Part shown: piece after piece, positions 45,722-54,917 of the stretch
Position numbering within the stretch: position 1 is the stretch's first letter
Layout: each line of letters opens with the position of its first letter
Assembly (NCBI GenBank): GCA_964500805.1
Contig: CAZCQH010000026.1
Span: 7,747-71,746 of the forward strand
DNA from: Ga0077555 sp964500805
GTDB taxonomy: Bacteria > Pseudomonadota > Alphaproteobacteria > Rhizobiales > Hyphomicrobiaceae
Length of the DNA stretch: 64,000 nt
Direction of reading: 5' to 3'
Notes under the pieces: model-generated
What the model saw: only the letters and a program-made list of their open reading frames with translations
Told to the model about the DNA's origin: nothing
The model's database searches: none
Program-made: the position numbers and the translations under genes

Positions 45722-45879
45722 GGTCGACCGTTCCAGAAAGCTGTGGTGCCGCGGGTGCCGTTTGCTCCCGGTACGTGACACGTTGACGACAACGTCTTCC
45801 GGCCACTGTCATGGCGATGTCATCAAATCGTCCGAGCAATGCCGCTCAGTGTTTGCCTGCCCTTTCGCGGACGGTATCG

Positions 45880-46848
45880 ATGCGCGTGCTGTGCTTGCTC
45901 CGGACGGCAGTCGCCGCCCTGTCACTCATTTGCTTGTCCGGCCCGACCGCATCCGCCGAGACGTTCAGTTTCGTGGCGCTCGGCGACATGCCTTATGGCG
46001 ACAAGACCAAGTCGCATCCGGCCTTTCGCAGCCTGATCGATACGGTGAATGCCCGCGCGCCAGCCTTCACGATCCACGTCGGCGACATCAAGTCCGGCTC
46101 GGAATCCTGCACCGATGAGGTCTTCGCGCTCCAACTTCAATTCATGAACTCATTCGAACGCGCGTTGATCTACACCCCAGGCGACAACGAATGGACCGAC
46201 TGCCACCGCGAGAAGGCCGGTAAGTTCGATCCTCTGGAACGCCTCGGACGCCTCCGCGCGATGTTCTTCCCGAAGCCACTGAGCCTCGGCAAGGCGCCGA
46301 TCGCGCTGGAGCGTCAATCGGACGTGATGAACGAACATCGCCGCTTCGTCGAGAACGCCCGCTTCAGCCGCAGCGGCATCCAGTTCTTGACGTTGCATGT
46401 CGTCGGTTCGAACAACGGCCTCGAGCCGCGCGATCGGCGAGTGGCCAAGGAGTTCTTCGATCGGGACGAGGCAAACCTCGCTTGGCTTGCGGACGGCTTC
46501 GCCAAGGCCAAGCGCGACTCGGCCAAAGGCATCGTCATCGCCATGCAGGCGGACATGTTCGAGTTCGACTTCGGACATTTCGGGAGAGACCAGCACCTGG
46601 CCCACTCGGGGTTTCTCAACGTGGCGGAGATGCTGGTGCGGGAGGCGCTGGAATTCGGTCGACCGGCGTTGTTGATCTATGGTGACAGCCACAACTTCCG
46701 CGTCCACACGCCGTTTCGCAAGCGCGCGCCGCAGATGGTCGCGCTGGAAGTGTTCGGCGCCGACCAGATGCATGCTGTCGAGGTTCTGGTGAATCCAAGC
46801 GGCCCCGCACTCCTCTCCTTCCGTCCGATCTGGAACACCAAGCCCTAA
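45880..46848 (+). CDS. Exported metallophosphoesterase-like protein
   Basis: A 322-aa protein with a signal peptide (VLCLLRTAVAALSLICLSGPTASAE). Calcineurin-type motifs follow: FVALGDMPYGD, FTIHVGDIKSGSESC, YTPGDNEWTDCH and, near the end, LIYGDSHNFRVHTP. The last motif has GDSH where many family members have GHxH. It probably hydrolyses a phosphoester in the periplasm. ATG 45880 starts directly at the signal peptide; upstream in-frame residues to 45811 are not conserved. It is divergent from the FkbM gene and precedes a second phosphoesterase. Confidence 0.75.
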   Translation: MRVLCLLRTAVAALSLICLSGPTASAETFSFVALGDMPYGDKTKSHPAFRSLIDTVNARAPAFTIHVGDIKSGSESCTDEVFALQLQFMNSFERALIYTPGDNEWTDCHREKAGKFDPLERLGRLRAMFFPKPLSLGKAPIALERQSDVMNEHRRFVENARFSRSGIQFLTLHVVGSNNGLEPRDRRVAKEFFDRDEANLAWLADGFAKAKRDSAKGIVIAMQADMFEFDFGHFGRDQHLAHSGFLNVAEMLVREALEFGRPALLIYGDSHNFRVHTPFRKRAPQMVALEVFGADQMHAVEVLVNPSGPALLSFRPIWNTKP

Positions 46849-46921
46849 CCGGCCAGCCAAGCGTTCCGCGTTTTGCAGCAGTGTCACGAATCTCGGCTAG
46901 GGCTTTGCGCGGAGGTCGTGC

Positions 46922-48531
46922 ATGAGCCCATTCACTCTCGAGATGTCGCGCCGCGATATCCTTGCCGGCGGCGCAGCAGCAGCAGGGGCATTCGGGCTTG
47001 GCGCGTCGACAGTCCCCTGTGCCACAGAGCTTGCGGGAAACGTCTACGAAGAGCTGCCGGGCGGCGAACGGCGCGGTCTCGCCGGCGCGCAGGTTACGAA
47101 TGGCCTCGACATCGCGCTCTCGGATCGTGAAGGCCGCTGGCGTCTTCCTGTCCGGCTAGGTGAACACGTGTTCGTCATCAAGCCCGATGACTTCGCCTGG
47201 CCCGTCGCACTCGACAGCGCTTTGGCAGACGCCCATGAGATCGGCGGGTCACCCGCAAGGCCGAACCACGACTTCCTGCTCCGTCGCAAGCCGGAGCCGC
47301 GTCGCTTCGACGTTGCGCTGCTCGCCGATACGCAACCTGAATCGGAGATCGAGCTCGGCTACCTGCGCGACAGCGTGCTTCCCGCCGTCATCGAGACCCG
47401 CCCGGCCTTCGCCATCAATCACGGCGACATCGTTTCCGATCGCCCGGACCTCTATTCGCGATATCGCCGGCTCATCGCGAGCGCGGGTTTTCCGTGGCAC
47501 CACTGTCCAGGCAACCACGACATGGATCACGGTCCGGCCGCGACTTGCTTCGAGACCTGGAAGCGCACCTTCGGCCCCTGCCACAGCGCGTTCCACTATG
47601 GCGGCGCGACATTCATCCTTCTGAACAACGTCGAGCGGCCGCCGGACGGCAAGCTCACGCCGGCGGGCTACAACTATCGTGGCGCCATCGGCGCCGCCCA
47701 GCTTGCCTGGGTCAGGCGATCCTCGCGGCGTTGCCGCGCGATCGGCTGGTCGTCGTCTCGATGCACATTCCGTTGATCACCGCGGACGGGTCGGTTGAGC
47801 CCGCGAGCCTGACTGCCGACCATGCGGCACTGCTCGGGCTTCTGTCGGGGCGACCAAACACGCTGAGCCTTGCCGGGCATATGCATACGACCGAGCATCA
47901 CTATCTAGGCGCCGCGCACGGGTTCTCAGGACCCGGCACGCATCATCATCACGTGCTGACGGCCGCCTGCGGAAGCTGGTGGAGCGGACCGTTCGACAGT
48001 GCGTCGCAGCCTGTGGCCATGAGTACGGATGGAACGCCGAAAGGGTTCCACGTGCTCGAGATCGATGGCCAAGCGTACAAGACGCGCTACGTGCCCGTGG
48101 GGCACACAGGCCATCCGCAGTTGCGTTTGACGCTTGACGGCTGCGAGTTCGCTAACGACGCGTCGGCCAGTCAGCGCGTTCGCCGGAGCGGCTCGCTGAC
48201 CGTGGACGAGTGCTGCAACACCGACCTCACCGTGAACGTGTTCGATGACGGACCGCGCACGACCGTGACGGGCAGCATCGCCCGCGCCGGCGCAAGTCAG
48301 GCGACCAATCTGACACTCGAGCGGAAAGCCGCGGCAGACGTCACGGCAGCCTCGACGTTTCTGAGGCATCGCGATGTCGTAAAGCCCTGGGTGACGGCAA
48401 CAGCGTGCACACATCTCTGGTGCGCGGCATTACCGCAGCTGCCCGTCGGCACCTATGTCGCGACAGTGCAAGTGGTCGATCAGTATGGCGCGATGCATAC
48501 ATCCTCGCTTGTCTTCGAGATCTCAGCCTGA
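46922..48531 (+). pseudogene. Tat-exported calcineurin-like phosphoesterase, frameshifted
   Basis: The 5' part (ATG 46922 after GGAGG) has a twin-arginine signal SRRDILAGGAAAAGAFGLGAS and an N-terminal carboxypeptidase-like sandwich domain. Phosphoesterase motifs follow: FDVALLADTQPES, FAINHGDIVSDRPD, CPGNHDMDHG. At about 47710 the sense passes to another frame, continuing AILAALPRDRLVVVSMHIPLI, LSLAGHMHTTEHHY, and a C-terminal beta domain to the stop at 48531. One lost base in GGGTCAGGCG explains it (span 1610 bp, one short of a multiple of three). The restored protein would be about 536 residues. Confidence 0.85.
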
Positions 48532-48633
48532 GAGCGTTAACAGGCCTGCGTGGTCTCCGCGTCGAATGGACTTCGTTTGGACGCGATCATCGAAGGCTCC
48601 ATTCTGCGGCTTCTGCGAGATGACGACGCGTGC

Positions 48634-48990
48634 TCAAGCCTTTGGCAAGGTGAGAAGTGCGCGCCCCATTCGGAGTTGTTCGCCTGCCGTCACGCCTTCA
48701 GCCAGCACAAACCCCGGGGGCTCCAGCACGATGATGGTCGAGCTGTGCTCGAACCAGCCAAGCTCATCACCCTTCGCGACGGAGACGTCGCACCCGCGCT
48801 GCCGAGGGCCGGAGTTCATGCGATCTGCGAGCATCTCCATGAAGCGCAACCGCAGGCCCGCGACGAGAATTGCGGCGAGCGGTACGAGCACCAGCCTATG
48901 TCCACCCCGCGCCAGCGTCATGCGGATCACGGCGCGCTCATCGCGGCAGTAGACGCGCGGGATCCGGCCGCCTGTCCTCCTGCGTGTCAT
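48634..48990 (-). pseudogene. C-terminal fragment of a phosphatidylserine-decarboxylase-like gene
   Basis: About 108 residues read RVYCRDERAVIRMTLARGGHRLVLVPLAAILVAGLRLRF, then SVAKGDELGWFEHSSTIIVLEPPGFVLAEGVTAGEQLRMGRALLTLP. This resembles the C-terminal part of phosphatidylserine decarboxylases, where FEHGSTIIVL holds the self-cleavage Gly-Ser that makes the pyruvoyl group. Here Gly is Ser (HSST), so processing would fail. The N-terminal two thirds are absent; the sequence beyond about 48960 belongs to something else. I call it a remnant. Confidence 0.5.
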
Positions 48991-49187
48991 CGAGGCGTAG
49001 CAATGCCTTGGCAAAAGCGCAGCAATCGAAGCCAGTTGAGAGCCCCGCCACGAACACTGACGGATTTGCAACGCGCGAGGAAGCTTTCGAGGCCGCCGAG
49101 AACCGCCCCATCAACGAAGTCATTGAGGGAAGCATTGGCAATGTGGTCGCACGCTGGTTCAGCCGGCGCGACATGTTGAAGGGGACG
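48990..49187 (+). pseudogene. N-terminal fragment resembling a PhoX-type phosphatase
   Basis: Translation gives RSNALAKAQQSKPVESPATNTDGFATREEAFEAAENRPINEVIEGSIGNVVARWFSRRDMLKGT. The segment ending in a twin-arginine SRRDMLKG resembles the start of PhoX (DUF839) alkaline phosphatases. After MLKGT the sequence changes abruptly to material that makes sense only on the other strand. No start codon with a ribosome site is obvious. This is a piece of about 65 residues of a protein that is usually over 600. Confidence 0.4.
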
Positions 49188-49443
49188 CGACCCATCCGCG
49201 CTCCAGTTTCTCCTTCAGGCGCTGGAAATCGGGTCGCGTCGACGGATAGTAGAGCCGCGGTCCCGGCAGCGGCGCCTCGGTCGCAGGCGCTCCCGGTGCG
49301 GCGGGATAGAGCATGTTGACGAATTGCTCGCCGAACCCCGCAACTCGGTCGCGGACGAGATGGCAGCGCACCATGAGGACAGCCAATCCTGCAGGTGCCA
49401 AGACGACGGGACACTCAGTCCTTCTTCGGAGGGTGGTTGCCAT
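49188..49443 (-). pseudogene. Truncated small protein of unknown family
   Basis: From ATG 49443 a frame of about 85 residues reads LAPAGLAVLMVRCHLVRDRVAGFGEQFVNMLYPAAPGAP and ends near RLKEKLERGW, where it meets the PhoX-like fragment at about 49188. It overlaps the DUF2933 gene end by 29 bp. I do not recognise it. Its sudden join to sequence of the other strand suggests the 3' end was deleted. Confidence 0.35.
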
Positions 49444-49624
49444 GATGGCTGTGATGGCCTCGGTGCATCAGGTGCATGAGCGGGCAGGCGAGCAGCACCA
49501 GATAGGGCACCGCGAGCAGGACATGGTTGAGGTGATAGACGAGCAGATAGAGCCCGAGCGCGGCCAGTGCAGCGCAAACCGCCAGCCCGGCGGTTGATCC
49601 CAGGAATAATTTAATGTCTGACAT
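49415..49624 (-). CDS. DUF2933 small membrane protein
   Basis: A 69-aa protein with two helices (STAGLAVCAALAALGLYLLVYH, VLLAVPYLVLLACPLMHLMH) and a His-rich tail HRGHHSHHGNH. The paired helices and CPLMHLMHRGHH tail match DUF2933, a family that commonly travels with copper and silver resistance genes. AAGGAG precedes the ATG. The His tail could bind copper at the membrane. It is last of the intact genes in the metal cluster. Confidence 0.82.
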   Translation of the reverse strand: MSDIKLFLGSTAGLAVCAALAALGLYLLVYHLNHVLLAVPYLVLLACPLMHLMHRGHHSHHGNHPPKKD

Positions 49625-49651
49625 CGTCTTCTCCTTCTGGTGAGGCTTGGT

Positions 49652-50116
49652 TCAACTGTCCGTCCATGGCAAGCGGCCGATCGCAAAGCGGAGCGCCAAA
49701 GTCGGCACTACGAGCCACTGCAGGAGGGGTGCGAGGCCGGTGCCGATAACGGGCAGCGTCGGCATCATCGGCGCATAGGCCCAGCTTCCACGCACATTGA
49801 CGTTCAGCCACTCGCTGTAGACCGTGTATCCCACGCCGATGGCGACCACGAGGAACCAGACTGAGCGCGATTCCGTCCTGGGCCAGTCCGACCTGCCGAC
49901 CAGTGCAAGCGCGGCGAGCAGCGAGAGACCGGCGATCATCAGGTCGCCGATCGTGCAGTGGAGCACGGCGAAGGCCCTCTTGCCGAGCGGCTCTGACCAA
50001 ATCGTATAGAGGGGCAGCTGTGCCATCTCCCAGGCGAGATGCAGGGCAGCCGAGGCCACGATGTAGCGCCTGAGTGCAGCGGGCCAGAGCGGTTCGGTTG
50101 CGCGGCTCGAGGTCAT
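49652..50116 (-). CDS. Four-helix membrane protein of unknown function
   Basis: A 154-aa protein with four helices (YIVASAALHLAWEMAQLPLYTIW; AVLHCTIGDLMIAGLSLLAALALV; VWFLVVAIGVGYTVYSEWLNV; PLLQWLVVPTLALRFA). Conserved-looking polar groups inside the membrane include HLAWEMAQ, HCTIGD and SEWLNV. ATG 50116 overlaps the SRPBCC stop as ATGA, so the two are coupled. I do not recognise a named family; similar proteins are often just called conserved membrane proteins next to metal genes. Confidence 0.72.
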   Translation of the reverse strand: MTSSRATEPLWPAALRRYIVASAALHLAWEMAQLPLYTIWSEPLGKRAFAVLHCTIGDLMIAGLSLLAALALVGRSDWPRTESRSVWFLVVAIGVGYTVYSEWLNVNVRGSWAYAPMMPTLPVIGTGLAPLLQWLVVPTLALRFAIGRLPWTDS

Positions 50117-50607
50117 GCGCCGTCTCCTGCCATTTCCTGCATGGTGCCTTCGATCATGCTGCCGAGACACCAGCGTGCGTAGGGGGCCGCGAGCAATCCG
50201 CCGAGGAAGCGCCAAAGGCCTTTGCGCGGCAGCGCATAATCGATGCTGATGGTGAGCTGTGCCGTGGTGTCGGAGGCCGGCTCGACCAGCACACGCATCT
50301 CATAGCTATCGATGATGAGGAGGCGCGGCTGTCCGATCGTCCGCCAGACTTTCTCGCGGCCGGGGACGTAGCGTGTCACAGTTTCCGAAAAGTCGATGGT
50401 GAATCCCATGACGCGCCCCGTGTACCGGTAGGTCGCGCCGATGCCGGTCGGCTCCGGCGTCACGTTCTCCAGCGTCAGCTTCGATCCCATCATCGGCATC
50501 GAGCCGCGCTCGCTCATGTGGCGGGCGAGATTGCGAATATCATCGACGTAGGCAAACACGCGCCCAGCCGGGGCATTGATCGTTGCTGACCGGCTGAGCA
50601 CGGGCAT
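50113..50607 (-). CDS. SRPBCC family lipid/ligand-binding protein
   Basis: A 164-aa protein. PVLSRSATINAPAGRVFAYVDDIRNLARHM is the standard opening of the START-like SRPBCC fold, followed by the beta sheet (GIGATYRYTGRVMGFTIDFSETVTRYVPGREKVWRTIG) and a C-terminal helix. These proteins hold hydrophobic ligands. ATG 50607 follows AAAGGT; the extra 72 upstream residues overlap the next gene and are not family sequence. It is coupled to the four-helix protein downstream. Confidence 0.8.
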   Translation of the reverse strand: MPVLSRSATINAPAGRVFAYVDDIRNLARHMSERGSMPMMGSKLTLENVTPEPTGIGATYRYTGRVMGFTIDFSETVTRYVPGREKVWRTIGQPRLLIIDSYEMRVLVEPASDTTAQLTISIDYALPRKGLWRFLGGLLAAPYARWCLGSMIEGTMQEMAGDGA

Positions 50608-50647
50608 GGCCAAGACCTTTGCCGTAGGGGCGGCAGCCTTCCGAGCA

Positions 50648-51232
50648 TTAGCCTGGCGCGGGAACCGGCTCCGATACCTCGACCAATGCGCCTCCCTTGA
50701 GCTTGAAGTGAAAGCGTGCCGTCGCGGGCTTGGCGAACAAGTCCCTATCTTTGATCGAGCGCGAAAATGTTGGCGGCTCGACCGTAATGGAGAAATCATA
50801 GGCGCCATCACCGGCAAGCGCACTGTTCAGTGCATAGTGAAGGCCGCTGCCACCCCACATCGAGTGCAACTCGCCTCTGAGCGCCCTCCCGGTATCCCGG
50901 TTCGTCGCCTCGAACTTGACGATGGCATACGGAATGCGCGTCTTTGAGCGCGGATCGATCGGCTTCACCTCGAGATGGTAGACCTCGCCGGCCCCAGGTG
51001 CATGCTCGGTCAGTCGCGGCGGTGATCCCATCGGCATGATCATCGTTGTCGCGGGCTCAATCTCGAATTGGATGATCATGCCGCCGGCTTCAGCGCGTCC
51101 GACCAGGATCGTCTTCTGGCGCGGATCCTCTGGTGCGGCGAGCACCTTCAATTTTGGTGCCGTTTGCTGCTGCGCGACTGCTAACGTCGGTAGTGCGAGC
51201 AAGGTGGCCATGGCCACGATGAAGGACTTCAT
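50648..51232 (-). CDS. Exported Tp34/P19-like periplasmic protein (possible metal binder)
   Basis: A 194-aa protein with a signal peptide (FIVAMATLLALPTLAVAQ). Its centre has IIQFEIEPATTMIMPMGSPPRLTEHAPGAGEVYHLEVKPIDP and later ELHSMWGGSGLHYALNSAL and YDFSITVEPPTFSRSIKDRDLF. The overall plan, with a Met-rich loop and a late VEPPTFxR strand, resembles the Tp34/P19 periplasmic iron and copper binding family, but the match is from memory and weak. Met and His residues in exposed loops fit Cu(I) or Fe binding. Confidence 0.5.
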   Translation of the reverse strand: MKSFIVAMATLLALPTLAVAQQQTAPKLKVLAAPEDPRQKTILVGRAEAGGMIIQFEIEPATTMIMPMGSPPRLTEHAPGAGEVYHLEVKPIDPRSKTRIPYAIVKFEATNRDTGRALRGELHSMWGGSGLHYALNSALAGDGAYDFSITVEPPTFSRSIKDRDLFAKPATARFHFKLKGGALVEVSEPVPAPG

Positions 51233-51298
51233 GTTTCTCTCCAGTCTGTGGATGCAGTGTTGAACAAACGGCGCGCCTTATGCGCGGCCCCACACTCC

Positions 51299-51799
51299 TC
51301 ACATCATGCAACCCATCTCGGTCAGGATCTGGTCGGCCTTCTTCTGCTGCTCAGTGCTCAGCGCAGCGTAGAGAGCGTTCAGTGCCGGCTTCACTTCCTT
51401 CAACGATGAAAGGCGGCCGTCCATGGCCGAGATGTGGGCATCGAGCCGATCAACCGGTGTCTTGGCTTCCATGACCTTCATCATAGTCTGGCGCATCGCC
51501 AGCATCCCTTGCAGGTTCTTCTTGAGAGCGGCCGCATAGGTCTCCCAGACGGCTTTCTGTGCATCCGTGATAGCGAGTTCGGCTTTGAGGAACGCGACGC
51601 GCCCCTCGGCGAACGTCGACATGTCGCCGCCCATCGTCATGCCCATCATCGGGCAGTCGCCCCTCATCCCCATCATGCCGCCGCGGCCCATAGGCATGTC
51701 ACGCATGCCCATACCGGGCTGCTGCGCGTTCGAAGGCACAACGACTGCCATAAATCCTGCCGCCGCGAGTGCAGCCAGAGCTATAGTGGGCCGTTTCAT
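51299..51799 (-). CDS. Spy/CpxP-like periplasmic LTxxQ protein, Met-rich
   Basis: A 166-aa exported protein. After the signal peptide (IALAALAAAGFMAVVVPSNAQQ) comes a Met/Gly-rich segment GMGMRDMPMGRGGMMGMRGDCPMMGMTMGG, then helices with LAITDAQKAVWETYAAALKK and LSTEQQKKADQIL, the two LTxxQ-type repeats of Spy/CpxP. Such proteins are periplasmic chaperones or metal sensors induced by copper and zinc. The Met cluster could bind Cu(I). ATG 51799 has GAGGAG upstream. Confidence 0.8.
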   Translation of the reverse strand: MKRPTIALAALAAAGFMAVVVPSNAQQPGMGMRDMPMGRGGMMGMRGDCPMMGMTMGGDMSTFAEGRVAFLKAELAITDAQKAVWETYAAALKKNLQGMLAMRQTMMKVMEAKTPVDRLDAHISAMDGRLSSLKEVKPALNALYAALSTEQQKKADQILTEMGCMM

Positions 51800-51959
51800 G
51801 GTCGATACTCCTCGTTTGGCTGGCGCTTGTAGTTGGACGCCGGTTGCTGCCTGCTGACCCGTTCGGGTGAACGGATGTCGCGCGTAGGCGATGCTCGGCT
51901 CTGCTTTGGGATTGATTGGATCGGTCGTGCGTCTAACGCACGACCGATACGGCCGTCGA

Positions 51960-52400
51960 CTACGCTGCGACGCGTGGTGGCTCTTCACCGGGACCCGGGC
52001 CACGACCTGTTTGGTGCTGATCCGACCTCAGGACAGGCACCAATCCGCCTGACAATATCAAGCGAACATCCGATGCGGCAAGCGCACCACTGCACGTGCC
52101 GCAGGGCCCTGAACCGCACGCCGCGCCCGTTGCACACCCCGATGGGCCGCCACACTCTGTGCAGCAGCAGCTGCTAGACCAACAAAGTGGCCTTGTCGCT
52201 GAGACCGCAGTCGCACTACTGCTGCTTTCTGTATGGCCCGCTCCTTGCCCATCGAGCAGTGAGGCAAACACAGCTTTAGAGACACTCACGGACGTTGCAT
52301 AGTGGTGTCCTGGATGCGCTGACGCTGGCACCGCAAGAAACGAGCAGAATACTGCCGCGATCAGCAACCGCAATCCAGAGATGATGACACCTTGCAACAT
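51960..52400 (-). CDS. Small Cys-rich exported protein of the copper cluster
   Basis: A 146-aa protein with a signal peptide (IISGLRLLIAAVFCSFLAVPASA) and a mature N-terminus HPGHH. Residues 73-103 hold nine cysteines: Cys 73, 78, 79, 80, 83, 89, 95, 100 and 103, in a Gly/Ser/Thr-rich loop. I recognise no named family. Its place between copA and a Spy-like gene, with His and Cys clusters, suggests periplasmic metal capture, but this is inference. TM prediction gives only the signal helix and a weak late segment (LILSGGLVPVL). Confidence 0.68.
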   Translation of the reverse strand: MLQGVIISGLRLLIAAVFCSFLAVPASAHPGHHYATSVSVSKAVFASLLDGQGAGHTESSSSATAVSATRPLCWSSSCCCTECGGPSGCATGAACGSGPCGTCSGALAASDVRLILSGGLVPVLRSDQHQTGRGPGPGEEPPRVAA

Positions 52401-52507
52401 CTGTGCACGTCCTCGGCAGATGTTTGCGCAGCACGACTAGTCACTATGTTTCATATTCCACGAATTTGTAACCAGCCTTCTTGATCGCGATCAACTCTAG
52501 TAGCACA

Positions 52508-54865
52508 TCATTCGAGCCGCACTCGATTCAGCCGCAGCGCATTGCCGATGACGCTGACCGAGGACAGCGCCATCGCCGCGGCGGCAATGATCGGCGAGAG
52601 CAGGATGCCGAACAGCGGATAGAGCACGCCCGCGGCGACAGGCACACCGGCCGCATTGTAGATGAAGGCGAAGAACAGGTTCTGCCGGATGTTCGCCATT
52701 GTGGCCGCCGAAAGATGCCGCGCGCGGACGATGCCCGTGAGATCGCCCTTCAGGAGCGTGACGCCGGCGCTTTCCATGGCCACATCCGTGCCGGTGCCCA
52801 TGGCGATGCCGACATCGGCGGCGGCGAGTGCCGGCGCGTCGTTGACGCCGTCACCTGCCATCGCAACGGCACGGCCTTGGGCCCGGAATCGCTCGACGAT
52901 CTTGCTCTTGTCCTCCGGCAGCACCTCGGCCTCGACCTCGGTGATGCCGAGTCTGGCGGCGACGGCATTGGCGGTCGTGCGGTTGTCGCCTGTCAGCATG
53001 ACAACGCGGATGCCGGCGTCCTTGAGCGCGGCGATCGCGGCAGGCGTCGTGGCCTTGATCGGGTCGGCGATGGCGATGATGCCCGCGGCCTTGCCGTCAA
53101 TGGCAACGAAAATGGCGGTCGCACCCTCCTTGCGCAGCTCGTCGGCAGCGGCGCTCAGGCCCGCCGTATCGATCCCGCCTTCCGTCATGATGCGCTGATT
53201 GCCGATGACGAGCTTGCGCCCCTCGACCGTGCCAACGACGCCCTTGCCGACGGGTGAGTCGAAGCTCGACGGCTGCACGAGAGACAGGCCGCGCACTGTT
53301 GCCGCCCGCACGATCGCGGCGGCAAGCGGGTGCTCGCTCGACCGCTCGAGGCTGGCCGTGAGCCGCAGCAGATCGGTTTCGTTGATACCATCCGCTGTCC
53401 TGATGGCGACAACGCTCGGCCGGCCCTCGGTCAGCGTGCCGGTCTTGTCGACGACAAGTGTGTCGATCTTCTCCATCCGCTCGAGCGCCTCGGCATTTTT
53501 GATGAGCACGCCGGATTGCGCTCCGCGTCCCACGCCGACCATGATCGACATCGGCGTCGCGAGTCCGAGCGCACAAGGGCAGGCGATGATGAGCACCGAG
53601 ACGGCAGCGATCAGCCCAAAGGTGAGGCGCGGCTCGGGCCCCCAAATCGACCACGCAGCAAAGGCGAGGGCCGCGACGGCGATCACAGCCGGCACGAACC
53701 AGCCCGACACCTGATCCGCAAGTCGCTGGATGGGTGCACGGCTGCGCTGCGCCTGCGCCACCATCTGCACGATCTGCGCGAGCACCGTGTCGCGGCCGAC
53801 CTTGTCGGCGCGCATCACGAAGCCGCCGGATTGGTTCATGGTGCCGCCGATGACCTTCTCGCCGGCCTCCTTGGTCACAGGCATGCTCTCGCCCGTGACC
53901 ATTGACTCGTCGATGGCACTGCGGCCGTCGACGATCTCGCCATCGACCGGAATACGCTCGCCCGGACGTACGCGCAGGCGATCGCCGGCCGCAACCTGAT
54001 CGAGGCTGACATCCTCGTCGCTGTCATCGGCCTTGATGCGGCGTGCCATCTTCGGTGAGAGGTCGAGCAACGCCTTGATGGCACCGCTCGTCTGCTCGCG
54101 CGCCCGGAGCTCCAGCACCTGCCCGAGCAGCACCAGCACGGTGATGACGGCCGCGGCTTCGAAGTAGATGGCGACCGAGCCGTCATGCGCGCGCATCGAT
54201 GCCGGGAACAGTCCCGGCCAGACCGTGCCGACGATACTGTAGACCCACGCCACGCCGGTGCCCATGGCGATCAGCGTGAACATGTTGAAGTTGCGGGACT
54301 TCAGAGAGGCCCAGGCGCGCTCGAAGAACGGCCAGCCGGCCCAGAGCACCACGGGTGTCGCGAGCAGGAGCTGGATCCAGTTGGATTTCTGCTGACCGAG
54401 CCACTGATGCAGACCAGTCAGGTGCCCGCCCATCTCGAGCGCGAAGACAGGCAGCGTCAACGCGAGGCCAATCCAGAACCGCCGCGTCATATCCGCAAGC
54501 TCGGGGTTGGGTGCGCTGTCGGCCGAGACGATCTCGGGTTCGAGTGCCATGCCGCAGATGGGGCACGCGCCCGGCCCTTCCTGCCGGACCTCGGGATGCA
54601 TCGGGCAGGTGTAGATCGCGCCGGCCGGAACAGGAGCCGCCGGCTTTGTCTCCGGCTTCAGGTATTTCGCGGGCTCAGCGATGAACCTCTCGCGGCACCG
54701 CGCCGAGCAGAAATAATACGGATGCCCCTCGTGGGTATGCCGGTGCTTCGCCGTGTGCGGGTCGACGGTCATGCCGCAGACCGGGTCTTTCGCGCCGTGC
54801 CCTGAGGACGCATGCGACGCGTGATTTGAGTGCGCCCCGTGGGCGTGGGTTGCGTGCTGTTCCAT
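52508..54865 (-). CDS. copA: Copper-translocating P1B-type ATPase (CopA)
   Basis: A 785-aa Cu+ exporter. The N-terminus has no HMA domain. It has a His-rich lead (HATHAHGAHSNHASH), a YHS domain (DPVCGMTVDPHTAKHR, YYFCSARC, residues 27-70) and a heavy-metal-binding YTCPMHPEVRQEGPGACPICGM (86-106). Then come eight helices with CPCALGLATP, a TGES actuator loop, DKTGTLTEGRP, HP motif SSEHPLAAAIVRAA and GDGVNDAPAL. This YHS type occurs in CopA and in silver exporters. It faces CsoR, and the CsoR operator lies between them. Confidence 0.94.
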   Translation of the reverse strand: MEQHATHAHGAHSNHASHASSGHGAKDPVCGMTVDPHTAKHRHTHEGHPYYFCSARCRERFIAEPAKYLKPETKPAAPVPAGAIYTCPMHPEVRQEGPGACPICGMALEPEIVSADSAPNPELADMTRRFWIGLALTLPVFALEMGGHLTGLHQWLGQQKSNWIQLLLATPVVLWAGWPFFERAWASLKSRNFNMFTLIAMGTGVAWVYSIVGTVWPGLFPASMRAHDGSVAIYFEAAAVITVLVLLGQVLELRAREQTSGAIKALLDLSPKMARRIKADDSDEDVSLDQVAAGDRLRVRPGERIPVDGEIVDGRSAIDESMVTGESMPVTKEAGEKVIGGTMNQSGGFVMRADKVGRDTVLAQIVQMVAQAQRSRAPIQRLADQVSGWFVPAVIAVAALAFAAWSIWGPEPRLTFGLIAAVSVLIIACPCALGLATPMSIMVGVGRGAQSGVLIKNAEALERMEKIDTLVVDKTGTLTEGRPSVVAIRTADGINETDLLRLTASLERSSEHPLAAAIVRAATVRGLSLVQPSSFDSPVGKGVVGTVEGRKLVIGNQRIMTEGGIDTAGLSAAADELRKEGATAIFVAIDGKAAGIIAIADPIKATTPAAIAALKDAGIRVVMLTGDNRTTANAVAARLGITEVEAEVLPEDKSKIVERFRAQGRAVAMAGDGVNDAPALAAADVGIAMGTGTDVAMESAGVTLLKGDLTGIVRARHLSAATMANIRQNLFFAFIYNAAGVPVAAGVLYPLFGILLSPIIAAAAMALSSVSVIGNALRLNRVRLE

Positions 54866-54917
54866 CTCGACCGTCCAGACTTGGTGTTCACCGGCCTATA
54901 CCTGCCGGGGGCATCCC

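Noticed and set aside
48550..49179. Open frame on the + strand, 209 codons
   Set aside because: Most of it is the complement of the Psd-like fragment, and the PhoX-like piece is in a different frame.
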